DNA from: Turnera subulata
Taxonomy: Eukaryota > Streptophyta > Magnoliopsida > Malpighiales > Passifloraceae
Length of the DNA stretch: 64,000 nt
Direction: 5' to 3'
Assembly (NCBI GenBank): GCA_028386065.3
Contig: JAKUCV010002089.1
Span: 114,390-178,389 of the forward strand
The position numbers and the translations under genes were made by a program. The notes under the pieces are model-generated. The model made no database searches. It had not been told where the DNA came from and saw only the letters and a program-made list of their open reading frames with translations. Shown piece after piece: positions 1 through 11,828 of the stretch (positions within the stretch are counted from its first letter, which is position 1; the number at the start of each line of letters is the position of its first letter).

Positions 1-330
1 TATAGGTTGCTACCCATCAAAATTCATGTGTTTGGATGCAGCTTTCAATAGTACATTGATCCATAGCAAAGGAAGGGCGGTGAATTCCCGAATGATCTAG
101 GCTTTTTATCATTGCTACTTTGATTATCATTTTCATTGTCATTTCTACTCTCTCTTCTCTTTGCATTCAATTCAATATTTGCTCTCTTATCAATCTTCAA
201 TTTCAATATTGTTTCTCTTCATTTATTTTCTTTGCCACTAGATTGAATCGATTGATATCTTGCCTAGTCTCTGTGGATACGACCTTGAGTACCACGACGA
301 TTCTGTGCACTTGCAGGATTGACCACATCA
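1..330 (+). mobile_element. 3' end of an Athila-type Gypsy LTR (partial)
   Basis: The stretch ends with a GATACGACCTTGAGTAC block, then GTGCACTTGCAGG and a terminal CA. The same arrangement, in the opposite orientation, opens the Ath-1 LTR at 5309 (GTGCACAGG, then AAGGTCGTATCCACAGGG). Immediately after the CA, the sequence becomes the minus-strand Copia A protease region, which matches the uninterrupted Copia B copy near 29627. It is therefore the right edge of an LTR inserted into Copia A. The rest lies outside the window, so I cannot tell a full element from a solo LTR. It differs enough from Ath-1 and Ath-2 to be a third subfamily. No gene is seen here. Confidence 0.7.
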
Positions 331-2272
331 ATTCTCATCATCAACTCTACTCACAAGGCATCTAGATGATTCAAAAGTAACTCTGAATCCTTTGTCACAA
401 AGCTGAATGATACTAAGCAAGTAGTACTTAATATTATCAACAACTAACACTTGCTCAATAGTTGGATTAGTGCCAATCTTACCAATACGAAGGACTTTTC
501 CTTTAGAACTATCACCAAATGTAACATTACCTCAGTGTTTTAAGAGAAAGGATGTAAATTTTAATGGGTCACCAGTCATATGCCTTGAACAACCACTATC
601 CAGAACCCATTCATCCCTTGCATCCTGTCAAATGATCAAGTTTTAGGTACCCAAACTAACTTGGGTCCATCAGGGTTAGATTTGGCTCCTTTCGGAACCC
701 AAATATATTTAACATGATTGTTTCTCTTCTTATGATAGCATGATCTGATCGTATGACCAACATTTCTACAGTAATAGCATGTGATATCATGCTATGTGAG
801 TGCTTATGATGTCCTTGCCTAGAATTTTCACGGTATCTAGGTCTATAAAGTGATCTAGATTCAGCCTTGACAAATTTAACTAGCAAATATGGCTTGTTAA
901 AAACCATATGTGTGGCACCTATTCTAATTTTATCTAAAGAAAGCCTTTGTTATCCTAGCAGTAGATTCAGGCTATCTCTTCCATTAGTAAACTTCTCTGG
1001 GGAACATTTTAGATCATCTACTTCCGCCTTTAGAGCATCATTCCTTTGAATTATCTCTTCACACTTGCTCAAATTACTAGCTAGCTTTTTCTCAAGGTCT
1101 TCATATGCATTTTGAGCAGCAAGTTTCTCTTTCTTTAATGCCTCACAAATAGACAAACTTTCAGCATGTGCACGCTCAAGAGTTTCATATGCAGTTTCGT
1201 GAGATGCATGATCAAATTCAAGTAGATCAATACGTTTCTTATATGAAGCATTCTTCTTATGTGCTTGCTCATACTTATCATGCAATTCTTCAAATGCATC
1301 TTCAAGCTCATCAAAACTATAGTCAAGAGAATCATTTACCTCATCATCTTCTCGAGCCATTAAGCATAGATTTACTGCTTCATCAGAATCAGAGTCACTT
1401 GCTGAGTCCAAATCATCCCATGCTGACATGGCTTTCTTCCCTTTGCTCCTTGGGAAATCAGATTTGGCTTTTTGATGTGGACATTCTGACTTGATATGGC
1501 TAGGTCGATTGCAGCCAAAAGACACCAGTGAGTCTTTCTTTTGTTAAATTGATTTGGCACCTTGGAAACCCTTTCCTTTCATTTGCCTTCTCTTTCGAAG
1601 AAATTTGACAAACTTTCTGGTGATTAGTGCCATATCCACATCATTGTACTCATCACTAGACTCTTGGTCTGCCTTAAGAGCCAAATCTTTCTTCTTTAGT
1701 TCTTTCGGTTCTAGTTTAGAACCATGAACTATAAGCTTGCTAATGAGCTCATCATAGGTGAGAGTGTTCAGATTCTGAGCTTCTTCAATAGCTGTGACCT
1801 TTGGCTCCCACTAATTGGGTAGAGATCGAAGGATCTTTGCCACTTTATCTCTATGAGTGACGGGTCTACCAAGTAGAGCTAAACCATTGCAAAGAATGGT
1901 GCAGCGTGTATCCATTTCTTACACAGTTTCTCCAGCAGCTATTTGAAAGAGCTCATAGTCCCTCATTAGACAATTGAGCCGAGACTCCTTTACTTGGTTA
2001 GTTCCTTCATGTGTGACACAAAGAAGCCTCCATATTTCACTTATACCACATAGGAGTATATTTTTAGCTTGTGCCTCAAGCTTGGCTCTCCTTAGCTCAT
2101 CCTCAGACCAGAATTGCATGTCTCTTTGAGGTCTGGCATAAGGACTGTGAACAATATTCCACATCTCAAGATCTTTTCCTTCAAGGAAGATCTTCATTCT
2201 AAGCTTTCAATAGTCAAAGTTCACTCCATCAAAGTACGGAGCTTTGTTGACACTTGTACCTTCATAAGCCAT
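331..2272 (-). pseudogene. gag: Copia A gag and start of protease, broken
   Basis: Translation begins at an ATG whose first residues are MAYEGTSVNKAPYFDG. It matches the Copia B Gag at 58921. A TGA falls within about 20 codons, where Copia B has Trp. The next open part (2197-1919) is the Gag core containing KDLEMWNIVHSPY. A later part (1525-950) holds a zinc knuckle with its first Cys replaced by Ser (SFGCNRPSHIKSEC), an acidic WDDLDSASDSDSDE stretch and a heptad-like coiled coil. Further on come a second knuckle (CYYCRNVGHTIRSC, about 738-779) and the protease motif DSGC (589-600). Several frameshifts and stops separate these parts, so no functional Gag is expected. Confidence 0.85.
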
Positions 2273-2314
2273 CATCTTTTTCTCTGGAAATTAATCCACT
2301 AGTTTGAAAACGCA

Positions 2315-2326
2315 GCTCCGCTACCA
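2315..2326 (-). other. Copia A primer binding site
   Basis: On the minus strand, TGGTAGCGGAGC lies two bases inside the LTR end. It resembles the common Copia primer site for initiator tRNA-Met (TGGTATCAGAGC) but differs in the middle. The CRM-like element carries the same 12 bases. Confidence 0.7.
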
Positions 2327-2328
2327 AT

Positions 2329-3392
2329 TGTTGGCCCAAAAAAGGCTAAGAAGGGGGATTGAATTAGCTTTTTCCTTTTTTTTTGGATTTTCTGTGATTT
2401 CACTCGACACAGAAGCCAAATGTGAAACTTGAATGAAATACTAAAATGAATGTAGGAAAGCAATGAACACAGGCAATTTATAGTGGTTCCCCACTCAGGA
2501 GTACATCGACTACCAAAAGGTCCACCCTTTAGGATTTCTAAACTATCCACTAATTTGGCTTTTACATGCGAGCCAAATAACCTATGGTACATAAGTTTTT
2601 GCGCGCTGAACTTGCTAAACCTAACCCAAAGCTGAACCTAGCTTTGCTACCCAACAAGATTATCCCCTAATCCTACTGATTACAACCTTTCCCAATGCAA
2701 AGCTTCAAGAGTGACTCACTCAAGAAGTTACACAAATTAAGCACAAAGAATATCTCTCAAGGTAAGCTCTTTTATCAACTTAGAATCTCTTGAATGGCTA
2801 GGTTGATTTGCTGTGAGGCTTCAATCCTCTATTTATAGATTCTAAAGAAGGGGAGATGTGTTTCTCAAAGGCTAAAAATCATCCAGGTGGAAGCCGAGTT
2901 GACTTCTTGCATCATTAAATAAAACTCTCCAGTAGATGAACCAGATCTGGATATTTCTTGGGCAGAAATCTTCTCCCTTCAAAAAGTTTCCATAAATGGA
3001 AAGTGAGGACCACTAATTTCTTCCAGAGGTGAGAGAGGATGTGAGGACCACTTCTCTGATCTTTTTCTGACCTTTGGAGAGCAAGCATAATGGTTAGTGC
3101 AGTTGGTTTAATGTCAACCACTTTCTCGGACCACTTGCTGCAGCTTTTGGGACCACAGCTCCATCTGCCCGGAAAGCAACCTTTTGGTCGATGCGGTGAA
3201 GCCAAATGTTCCTGGATTTGGTTTCTGCGGGAAACCAAATTTTTCTGCCAATTCTAAAAACACACAAGGCTTACCAAAATGTTTGTTAATCATCAAAATA
3301 ATATAATAAGCATTGAATAATCATCATAAATATACTAGACAAGATTAGTCTTAATTAATTACTTAATTAAGCTCTTAATGTTTAGGCTAACA
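2329..3392 (-). repeat. Copia A 5' LTR (1064 bp)
   Basis: In the plus direction it starts TGTTGGCCC and ends GGCTAACA. The second copy at 58978-61498 has the same ends, apart from one changed base near its start, and a solo LTR inserted in it. This LTR contains no recognisable gene. The small reading frames in it are not conserved between the two copies. Confidence 0.9.
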
Positions 3393-5101
3393 GTATAAGG
3401 CTCCCTCAATCTTTTTTTCTCCAATATTACGGGGTATTGTGAAGCTCCCTGGATCTGAACACTTCCTTGGTGGATGGTGCTGAATGAGACCGCTCCCTTG
3501 GGATGTTGTAGCTACTGTCTCGATGTCATTGATGGTCCTCTTTATTGTAAAGAAGTCCTTGAGGAATTTAGCATATGTCGGCATCTGTGTGACCACATCA
3601 CTAAAGGGAACATTAACATACAACTTACTCAGCATTTCTTTGAGTTTCCTGAATCGCCGTTCCAGCTTGGATTTGTGGTATACCTCCGGGAATGGTAGCG
3701 GAGGTTGGTAGGGTAAGATAATCTGGGGTTGTTTCTCAGCTCTTCTTGTGTCCACAGGCTCAGTCACAAGCTCAGGCTGTGTTTGGCTTGTTTGTCCCGA
3801 GCTGGGTGTAGCTGTCGATTGCACAGCCTCAGGTTGTTTTGATACTGCTTCTTTCAACTCCCTCCCGCTGCGTAGTGTGATAGCTTTACAATGTTCATTT
3901 CTTGGATTTTCAACAGGTTTCCAGGAAGAGTTCCCTGCTGGTTAGCAGACATTGCAGCTCGCTGCGCAATTTGGTTCTCGAGGATTCTGTTGTGAGATTT
4001 GATCTGGCTGATCTCCTCGCTTATCTTGTTCTGGTTCTCTAGGATGGATTGCAGCATGTTCATCATGTCAGAGTTGTTGCCATGCTGTCCTCCTTGGTTG
4101 GGTCTCTGATACTATGGTTGCCTGCAGTGGTTTTGCCTCTGGTACTGTGCCTGTGATGGAATCCAGGATGGATTGTAAGCGTTCCTGTACTGGCCTTGTT
4201 TTTGCTGAATGAAATGGGCCTGTTCAACGTCATATTAGGTGAAGAGGGGACAACTGGATGTGCTGTGAGGTCCTCCACACCCTTCACAGTCTGAAGTTGT
4301 TGCTGACGCTGCCTTGACCTAGGCTGCTCCTAACTGCTTCTTGAGGGCCTCTATTTCCGCTTCTAGCTTGGTCACTCTATCTACTCTGATTACCCTAGAG
4401 GTTTTGACCCCTCTGACTTGGATTTTTCTCTTGGATAGGGCTTCGAGAATGGCTACTCCATCATTGTAGTCATTGTCAAAAAAGGAACCGTTAGCCATCT
4501 TGTCCAGCGTGTTCTTGTCTTCGTCGCTCATGCCACAATAGAAATGCTCCAGCTACACAGCTTCATCGATTCTGTGGTTTGGGCATCTTCTGAGTAATCC
4601 CTTGAAGCGTTCCCAAGCATCTCTGATTGATTTGTCATAGTGCTGGGAAAAACTAATGAGTTGTTGTCTTAGGTTTGCGGCCTTACTCGACGGGTGGTAT
4701 TCTTTTAAGAAGGCTCTGACCAGGCTGTCCCAGTCTGTGAAGTGGCCTGCCTCGTGGTTGTTGAGCCATTTAAATGCTGCATCTGTGAGTGAGAATGGAA
4801 ACACTCTCATGTATAGCTGCTCCTTAGTCATCCCTACTATTTTTACTGTGCTGCACACTCGCAGGAAGTTCTGTAGATGTGAGTTTGGATCTTTGGAGGG
4901 TGTGCCTCTGATTGTGCGCCTTTCCAGCATGCTCAGCAGGTTGGTGCGAATCTCGTACGGAGCATCCACATCTGGAATGGCTATACTGTTGTGGATTATG
5001 GTGGTAGGTGGTTGTAGGAGTTGTGACATCGGAATGTAGGGGCGAGCAGGCTGAGCTTGTTCAACCTCCATGTTCGCTCCTTGGTGCTGTCTATCCGCCA
5101 T
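3393..5101 (-). pseudogene. gag: Ath-1 gag with start of protease, broken
   Basis: The first open part (5101-4553) starts MADRQHQGANMEVEQ and carries an Athila-type Gag core: NFLRVCSTVKIVG, FPFSLTDAAFKWLN and YDKSIRDAWERFKGLL. An in-frame stop follows, then 4531-4319 (MSDEDKNTLDKMANG), still in frame. A zinc knuckle of form CX2CX3HX4C (CEGCGGPHSTSSC) lies near 4240-4292. The last part (3857-3393) is in another frame; it includes PLPFPEVYHKSKLERRF and the protease lead-in DPGSFTIPRNIG, then ends at the Copia A LTR. At least one frameshift and one stop make it non-functional. Its neighbour upstream is its own primer site and LTR. Confidence 0.88.
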
Positions 5102-5284
5102 GTTTTGCTGCTTGCGTCTGCTCTTCTTGCGAATTTGGCGGGTTGATTTTTCAATTTCCTGGTTGAAGATTAGAGTCGGTTGCTTGCCCCTAGTCTGGGG
5201 TATGCACCTTTTGAAACCTGCAAACTAGGAAAAGGATTAAAAGCCTAGCAAATCAAAGTAAAAAGGTAAAGAATAAAGCGCCAG

Positions 5285-5302
5285 TCCCCGGCAACGGCGC
5301 CA
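5285..5302 (-). other. Ath-1 primer binding site, tRNA-Asp type
   Basis: The minus strand reads TGGCGCCGTTGCCGGGGA, an exact 18-base complement of the plant tRNA-Asp 3' end including CCA. This site is typical of Athila-type elements. It lies six bases inside the LTR. Confidence 0.93.
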
Positions 5303-5308
5303 AAAACT

Positions 5309-7372
5309 TGATGCGTGCTCTACTGTCACAGATTTATCCTGCAAGTGCACAGGGTAGTTGTAGTACTCTATCAAGGTCGTATCCACAGGGACTGTGATGG
5401 GTCTGTTACCTTAGAATTTTGATAGGTTAGGCAAAAGAAATCACATAAAGTGATTGAGGAATTAAATCAAGAATAACCAATCGAAATGAAGTTTACAGTG
5501 AGATTAAAGTATCGAAAGATCAGATTAAGGAAGGTCTTAGGCATCAGGGGTTCTCATGCCTCGTCTTCATGCTTAAAATTGCTCAATTGTGTCGCAACAG
5601 GCTGAGCCTATTTGACGGCCTGTGTTTAATACGATGTTTCGAAGGGCTCCCAACCTAGAGTACTACCAACGCTCTCGATCTTATTGATAGTTCCTTAAGT
5701 TTCCGTCTACCCCCTGTCACTGGAATAGACATTCTCTTATGGGTGAAGTTCGTTGTTGGGCCATGTTTTCCCACAGTCTCTCCCTGTTTTCTCTCGAATG
5801 TCCAGGGAGTGAAGGCTGGCCACTGTAGGTCTTGCAACTTGGCTTCACCTCCCTGTCCTTCACCAAGTCACTACTAAGTTGTAATAAGCTTCTCAGTGGT
5901 TAATCGGGAGTCAAATTAAAAAGGGGTGTTATCTCCTAGACTGTACCTTAACAGGATGGGCCTGTTGATGGCACGGTCTAATTATAAAGGTCAGTTCTTA
6001 TAGGGGCTCTCAACCTACACTATACCCAATTGCTTTCGCTCACAGGTATCTCCCAGGATTCTCATTAATCCTTAGTGCTCTCGCACCGGTCAAATCTAGG
6101 GGGTTAGGTACTGTGTTGAGGCTTGTTCCTCAATTGGTTTTCAGCTTCACTAAAAGCCTTAAGACTAAGGGTTGGTTACTGATGGTCCAGTAGTTATGGC
6201 TTCTCCCCTCGGTTCTTCACCTAGTTACCTGAAATCATGCATGGGTTTGATCAAGACTCAAGCATAGATAAGGTTCACAACAACCAAACAATAAAATCGG
6301 TTAAGAACATGAAATGAGCAATTTATTGCAATTGAACAAAGGACATGTTACACCCCTTCAGCCTAAGAAGGGGTTGTTTAGTTCATAATCAGAATTACAA
6401 AAACAGAGTGGATAAGAGTTATTATAATGTTCAGAATGATTCAGAAACCAAAGGCGACACGATTTCTACCCAGGAGGTGGAATAGAAATGTGTCTTCTTG
6501 ACCCCTTGATGATTCTGGGTTCTTCCCTTCCAAGTGTTTTTGCAGGATTCTACTCCCTTAATTGATCGATCGATTTCTCGATGCCTTCCTTCTTCAGGTT
6601 TTTCTCCTTTTATAGTCGCGGCTCTGGCCCCTTTTTGTTCCTCTCCCCACTTGCTTGGAGGTATTGGGGTTGAGCAAATTGGTTGCCCATGTGCTTGTCA
6701 GGGTGTAGCATCATAAGAGGGGGGTGATTTCAGAAATCTGGCAGATGTAGGCGAGTAGAAGACTTTTTTGGAGGGGATATTAGTTTATTAATTGAATTTC
6801 TCTCAAAGCAGAATGATTGTTGCTACCTTATCTTCAGGAATTATTATGATGTGCTCAGGATATGGTTGCAGATACTAGTTCTGCTCTGCTGCAAGTGGCA
6901 CGAATTTTATATTCGTTTTGCTCTTTTTCGGTTTCAACAGAATACACAGGCTGAGGCTGTGTCTAGGGCTGTTTGCGACTTTTCTTCATTTATCATCGAT
7001 ATTGACTCCAGAATCCCATTTGGTTAGCAAAGTGTTGTTGGGGCTTTGTGAGTTGAGGCTGAGAAAGTGGAATCCAGAGGATAATCTGCGGTTGGAGGAG
7101 GATTTGTGGCCTTTGACTGAATTTGTAATGTATGGCGGGGCCTAAACAGGTCCTAAAACAGGCTCATGCTATTGCAGAGGCTGTTTCTTCGATTTCTTTA
7201 GTGGAATCTTCCAAAATTCTTCGAAATGCACCTGTAGTCACTAATCATACAGTAAGGGACGGAAATTAAAGGAATTTGGTGAAATAATGCAAAGTGAGGC
7301 ATATAATCATGATAAAATGAGATTAAGTGCATTGAAAATCATGCCTAAAACTAGCATATTTCACACGCATCG
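5309..7372 (-). repeat. Ath-1 5' LTR (2064 bp)
   Basis: In the plus direction it starts TGATGCG and ends CGCATCG, where CGCATCA would be the matching end, so the last base has changed. A minus-strand TATA-like box (CTATAAAAGG) lies near 6606-6615. A diverged plus-strand copy is the solo LTR at 8739-10761. The LTR carries several ACAGGCT/AGCCTGT half-dyads. I see no gene; the short frames at 5655-5837, 6534-6716 and 6918-7145 have no supported product. Confidence 0.85.
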
Positions 7373-8738
7373 CTAATTTTGGTTATGATTCTCGTGAAAA
7401 ATCATAATCAAATCACCCTTTAATTGGTAAATATGTTTTTTGGTGTGATTTTGCTCAAAATGGGTGTTAATGTGTAATCAATCAGTTATGGAATGATTTA
7501 AAGGAGTAGTAATCAAGTAATGGAGTGATTTTGGGTTGATTAGAGGTGATTACGCGGTAGGATCAAATCAGAGCTGAATTAGGGGGATTGGGGTTTGAAA
7601 AAGGAAAGAACGGGTGACACGCGGAGTGACCAGTGGTCCTCTCGTGACGACCGTCGGGTGCCGGCGGACATCCAGCAGATGACCGCCGGCCATGGCGGTC
7701 ATCAGTGCCCAGAATCCCCGATTTTTCCGATTTTTGTTTCTAATTCGATCCTACGCGGTTCTGGACAAGATTTTCGAGCATAATCTTCACCATTAGGCAG
7801 GTCCACACCCCTAGGCTTCCCAGAACACTATAAATAGGACCTTTCACACACATTTCGTGGGATCAATCTCTCATTACACACACACTCCCCATAAGCTTTG
7901 TTTGCTTGGAGAAATGCTACTTCTCCAAGCCTAGAAACACTTTTAGAGTAGAAACTCTGGAGGAATTCTGTGGGAAAGCATCAAGAAGAAAGCCATAAAA
8001 ATAAAATCAAGAGGGTGGAGCAATCAAAAGCAATCCGAGGCCAAGAAGGTGGGAAATCCGAATAGAAGGACCTGATGCGAGGAGGCTCAGGAAACAATTC
8101 ATATCTCGAGTTTTAGAAGTTGGATTGCCGTGATATTAGACTCTCTGGAAAGCTAAGAGGGAGAGCTACAACATTGCTATTGGGACCAAAAGCTGAATCT
8201 GCCATTTTCATTGTCCACAATAAAGAAGTAGACGACCCATAGATTTTGTCCAAGAACCGAGATAAGTGTTCTAACTCTTTTCGATTGTGCACTTTATTAG
8301 CTGCTACTTGCTGGTTATTTAATGACGCTTTTGGTGATTATGCGATTGTTGTGATGCCATATCAAGAACTACGTGAGCTTTGAATCCGGTCGCCGGGGTA
8401 CGTAGGTGGTCTCTAGTAGTGGAGACTCAAGCCCAAATATTTTATTTTTCCTATTTGTTCTGTACCTTCTTCTCCTTCCCATCCAATTCAGTTTTGTTAT
8501 TTCTATGTGATTTGTTTCCACACTTGCACACTTGCACAAGGCAAACTTGTATTCTCCAATTGCACAAAGTTTTGACCCAACATGGATGGGTGCCTAACAC
8601 CTTCCCATCCATGACGAACCCTCGAATCCCATGTCTTTTGTCTCGTTATAATCAGTTGCCTAAGAAGTCATTTAAAGGTTTTTTTCCCAAATTTTGTCCT
8701 TAATAAAATTTGGGTGGCGACTCCATTGACATGGGAAT
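7373..8738 (+). repeat. LARD-1 5' LTR, main fragment
   Basis: It aligns along its length with the 3' LTR from about 27846 to 29245. It has a TATA box (TATAAATA, 7829-7836), followed downstream by a TTGCTTGGAGAAA segment that is also in the 3' LTR. Its first roughly 375 bp were displaced by Ath-1 and lie outside the window. A perfect 9-bp-arm inverted repeat (ATGACCGCC/GGCGGTCAT) lies at 7679-7702. It ends where the solo Athila LTR begins and resumes at 10762. Confidence 0.85.
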
Positions 8739-10761
8739 TTATGCACATGAAATATGCATGGTTTTAGGCGTGATTTTAGATGCATTTACTCCCAATTTAT
8801 CATGATTATATCCCTTGCCCTGCATTATTTCATCATATTTCCTTAAATTCCGTCCCTTACTGTATGATTAGTGATTCCAGGTGTATTTTTTAAGGATTTT
8901 GGAGATTTTATTGGAGAATTCGAAGAAACAGCCTCTGGCACAGCATGAGCCTGTGCCGGACCTGTTGCTCATTGCAGAATTGGTAGAAAGCCACGAATCT
9001 CCCTCCAATCATAATATTTCCACTGGATTTCACCTCCTTTGCCTAGATCCACAAAGCCATCTTGCCACCATATCAATCACAAGAAGAGCTGAATTCAATT
9101 ACAAAGGAGAATGGAAAGAAACTGCACACTGCCTCACCACAGGCCCAGCACAGGCTTAGCCTGTGGAATCTGCAAATGACCAGAAAAAGCGAAGAATGAA
9201 TTTAAAACTCAGCCACTTACAGAGCTTCACCACTTGCAAAACTTTTAACTCTGCAATTATAACCTTAGAATTTCAGAAGACTTTAGGCATGGGAAAGAGG
9301 GGATAATCATTACACCCAAAGAATATTGCAATTAAAGAACTATTATCCTCCCCTAAAGTCCTCTAAAATCTGCAAATCTGAAGAATTCACCCTATTGGCA
9401 CGCCTCCCAAGGTACCTTATCTCGAGGAGCAAGATGAGCAACTGAAAATTCAGCTTGCCCAACCTCCATAACTTCCAGCAAGTGGGAGAAGAGAGAAGAA
9501 GAGGATCCACGCCTATAAATGGGAAGAAGGAAGGAAGAACAAAGGATCGGACTCACCCCTCGATCAACACCATAAACTTGCAGAAGTCGTAAACAAAAAG
9601 GTTTAAGGGGAAACACGATTCTGCAGCCTTTTCTGGGCAGAAATCATGTTGTCCCTAACCTCCAGTTTTGTTCCAAACATCATGCACCCCTTTATTTTTT
9701 TTAACTTTGTAACTCAGATTATGAACTAAACAACCCCTCTTAGGTTGAAGGGGTGAAGCATATCTCTGTTCTTATTGCAACAAATTGCTCATCTCATATT
9801 CTTAACCCGTTTTTCTTGTTTTGGTTGTTACAAAATTGCTCCATGTCTGAGTTTTGATCAAACCCATGCGTGATTACAGGTAGCTAGGTGAAAGACCGAA
9901 AGGAGAAACCATAGTTGCTGGAACAACAACAACCAACCCTTAGTTCTTAGTTTTGACAGAAGCTAGGAACTAATTGTGGAATTAGCCTCAACACCAAATC
10001 TTAATCCCCTTGGTTTGACCAATGCGAAAACATTAGGATGAGTGAGAATCTTGGGAGGAACCTGTGAGTGAAAACAAGTGGGTTTAGTATAGGTTGAGAG
10101 CACCTGCAAGAACTAATCTTATAATCAATTTTGTGTTGTCCACAGGCTCAACCATAGGCTCAGCACTGGCTCAGCCTGTGGCAGCACAATCGAAAAGATA
10201 ATACCATTTTAATCTGATTCTTGATTGATTATTGAGAAGCTTATTCTAATAAAGTAGCAGCATGGTGAAGGACCGAAAGGAGAAGCCAAGTATGCTAGAC
10301 CAACAATAGTCAGCCTTCACTCCCTAGCCGTTCGAAAGAAGATAGGGAGAGACTGTGGGGACTTAGCACCAACACTAAACCTCACCTCTAAGTGGACGTC
10401 TATTCTAGTGATATGGGGTAGATGGAAGCTTAAGGAACTATCAATAAAATCGGAAGCCGTTGGTAGTACATTAGGTTGGGAGCCCCTTCAAGATATCTCG
10501 TTAAACATAGGGCATCAAACAGGCTCAGCCTGTTATGATGGTGTTGAGCAATTTAGAGCATAAAGGCATGGCATGTGAACCCCAGATGCCTAAAACTTCA
10601 CCAAATCTGATTTTTTTCCTACTCATTACTTCTTATTCTTGCTTGATTTAAGTTTTTCTAGCATTCACCCAAAAAATTCACTTCTGATTAATTGTTTCAA
10701 GCCTAATTTGTCTAATTAAGGAGTAACAGGCTCAACCCAGTCCCTCTGGATATGACCTTGA
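8739..10761 (+). mobile_element. Solo Athila-type LTR (Ath-1 family), 3' end trimmed
   Basis: This is an inverted, diverged copy of the Ath-1 LTR. It starts TTATGCAC where TGATGCG is expected and carries the GAAATATGC, TTTTAGGC and 'retaggable' blocks such as CTTAAATTCCGTCCCTTACT in the right order. It ends TCTGGATATGACCTTGA, about 60 bases short of the family terminus. Flanks GGAAT (8734-8738) and GGATT (10762-10766) look like a target duplication with one mismatch. The undisturbed LARD 3' LTR shows the empty site at about 29236. A TATA box lies at 9514-9520 (TATAAAT). There is no internal region or gene. Confidence 0.82.
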
Positions 10762-10833
10762 GGATTGACCCAAAGAAGAGGGTGTAAGGAATTAGGTGAA
10801 TAGGCCTAAGTGATTTTGGGTCGGGTATTCACA
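10762..10833 (+). repeat. LARD-1 5' LTR, terminal fragment
   Basis: The sequence GATTGACCC through GGGTCGGGTATTCACA matches the last 70 bases or so of the 3' LTR (to 29300). It ends in the same TTCACA terminus. Confidence 0.88.
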
Positions 10834-11828
10834 GTTGGCGACTCCACAAGGGAAGTAGTGGGTTCAAGAAACCTTGTGCAATCGTTGCCTTGCATTCATG
10901 ATGATTGATGTGAAGTTTTTACTATAGGAGGGCGAGGGAATCCAAGTCCACCACAATGCTTTCTATAAGCGATGACGGTTTGAGTGAACCCATTTCTCGA
11001 TGCTTAGCAATGATGGGGATTAATGGGCCTTGGACCTCATGCGATATCCATTATCACATGTGAGTAGGTCAGCCTATTCCCTATCGGCAATCTCTAGCCC
11101 CCAACCAGCTGCATACCCTATTCCTTATCGACAATCTCTAGCCCCCAACCAGCTGCATACCCTGAGCATTTCATGCATATTTGGATGCATATTGAATCAA
11201 ATAGCGGGACCGCCGGGCTAACTCCGCGTAGGGTGCTACATCGCGTGGTGCGATTTGATGAGTCTAGGAAAGGAACCCTAGGGGAGTAAGCATACATGTT
11301 TAAGCCGATGTTAGATTTCTGGTGTTGTTGCCCAGTTGACATATATGTTCAATTGCTCTACCTTGTCTTAGGAAATTTGCACTTGCATGTATTCAGCATT
11401 GCACTTTGCGTTTTTCAAAGCAAAAAAAATGAATTCGAGCTAGGGTGTCTCACTTTTTCACATCCTCATCTTTTTTGGCTTGAGTCTTGAGAGAAAGGAA
11501 AAGTAAGAAATTTTTTGAAAGAATAATGAAACATGTTTTGCGAATGTATTCCATCACGCTTTTCTACCATTTCCACAAGAGAAGATGCAAGCCCCAGTTT
11601 TTACTTGTGAACCAAGTTGATGAGCCAATATGAAAGGCTGAGGGAAGAACCATATAGGGGCAACCGAGCTGGCAAGCTGAGCCAAGGAAGCAGGATGCAA
11701 AACTGAGCCAAGCCGGTAGGAGTTGGGTATGCAATCTAAGACAAATCAAAGGGGGCCATCTCATGAGAAGAAATGTGAATTCCAGGAATAGGGAACAATG
11801 AAGAAGAACGTGTGAAGAAGATGAGATG
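10834..11828 (+). other. LARD-1 internal region, segment 1: no gene seen
   Basis: No coding domain is visible. The short frames here have no family resemblance. A 44-bp tandem duplication with about two differences lies at 11073-11160, with shared core AATCTCTAGCCCCCAACC. The segment ends with a GGGAACAATGAAGAAGAA / GAAGATGAGATG block. A similar block recurs right after the Tekay-like solo LTR, at about 15001. Confidence 0.7.
10835..10852 (+). other. LARD-1 primer binding site (Tat/Ogre-like)
   Basis: TTGGCGACTCCACAAGGG begins one base after the LTR terminus. Sites of form TGGCGACTC are reported for Tat/Ogre-type elements, as far as I recall with tRNA-Arg. I did not verify the tRNA. Confidence 0.6.

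Larger units (their letters stand above)
331..3392 (-). mobile_element. Copia A: SIRE-like Ty1/Copia element, 5' part only
   Basis: Read on the minus strand, this is a 5' LTR, a primer site, gag, a second zinc knuckle and the start of protease, cut off by the LTR at 1-330. Integrase, RT, RNase H and the 3' LTR would lie beyond the left edge. The long Gag, with an acidic Ser/Asp-rich segment, a coiled-coil region and a second CCHC knuckle before protease, resembles the SIRE/Maximus lineage; this assignment is from memory. It is inserted into the Ath-1 protease region. The bases after its right end (GTATA) should be one copy of the target duplication. Confidence 0.85.
3393..7372 (-). mobile_element. 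Ath-1: Athila-like Gypsy element, 5' part only
   Basis: On the minus strand the order is a 5' LTR, a tRNA-Asp primer site, gag, and the start of a retropepsin-like region, cut by the Copia A insertion. RT, integrase and the 3' LTR are not in the window. It sits inside the 5' LTR of LARD-1: the bases after 7372 (CTAATTTT) continue LARD LTR sequence that also appears at about 27846 in the 3' LTR. CTAAT is therefore the expected right-hand target duplication. Confidence 0.85.

Noticed and set aside
5285..5302. Part of a tRNA-Asp gene
   Set aside because: Only the 18 bases complementary to the tRNA 3' end are present, next to an LTR. It is a primer site.
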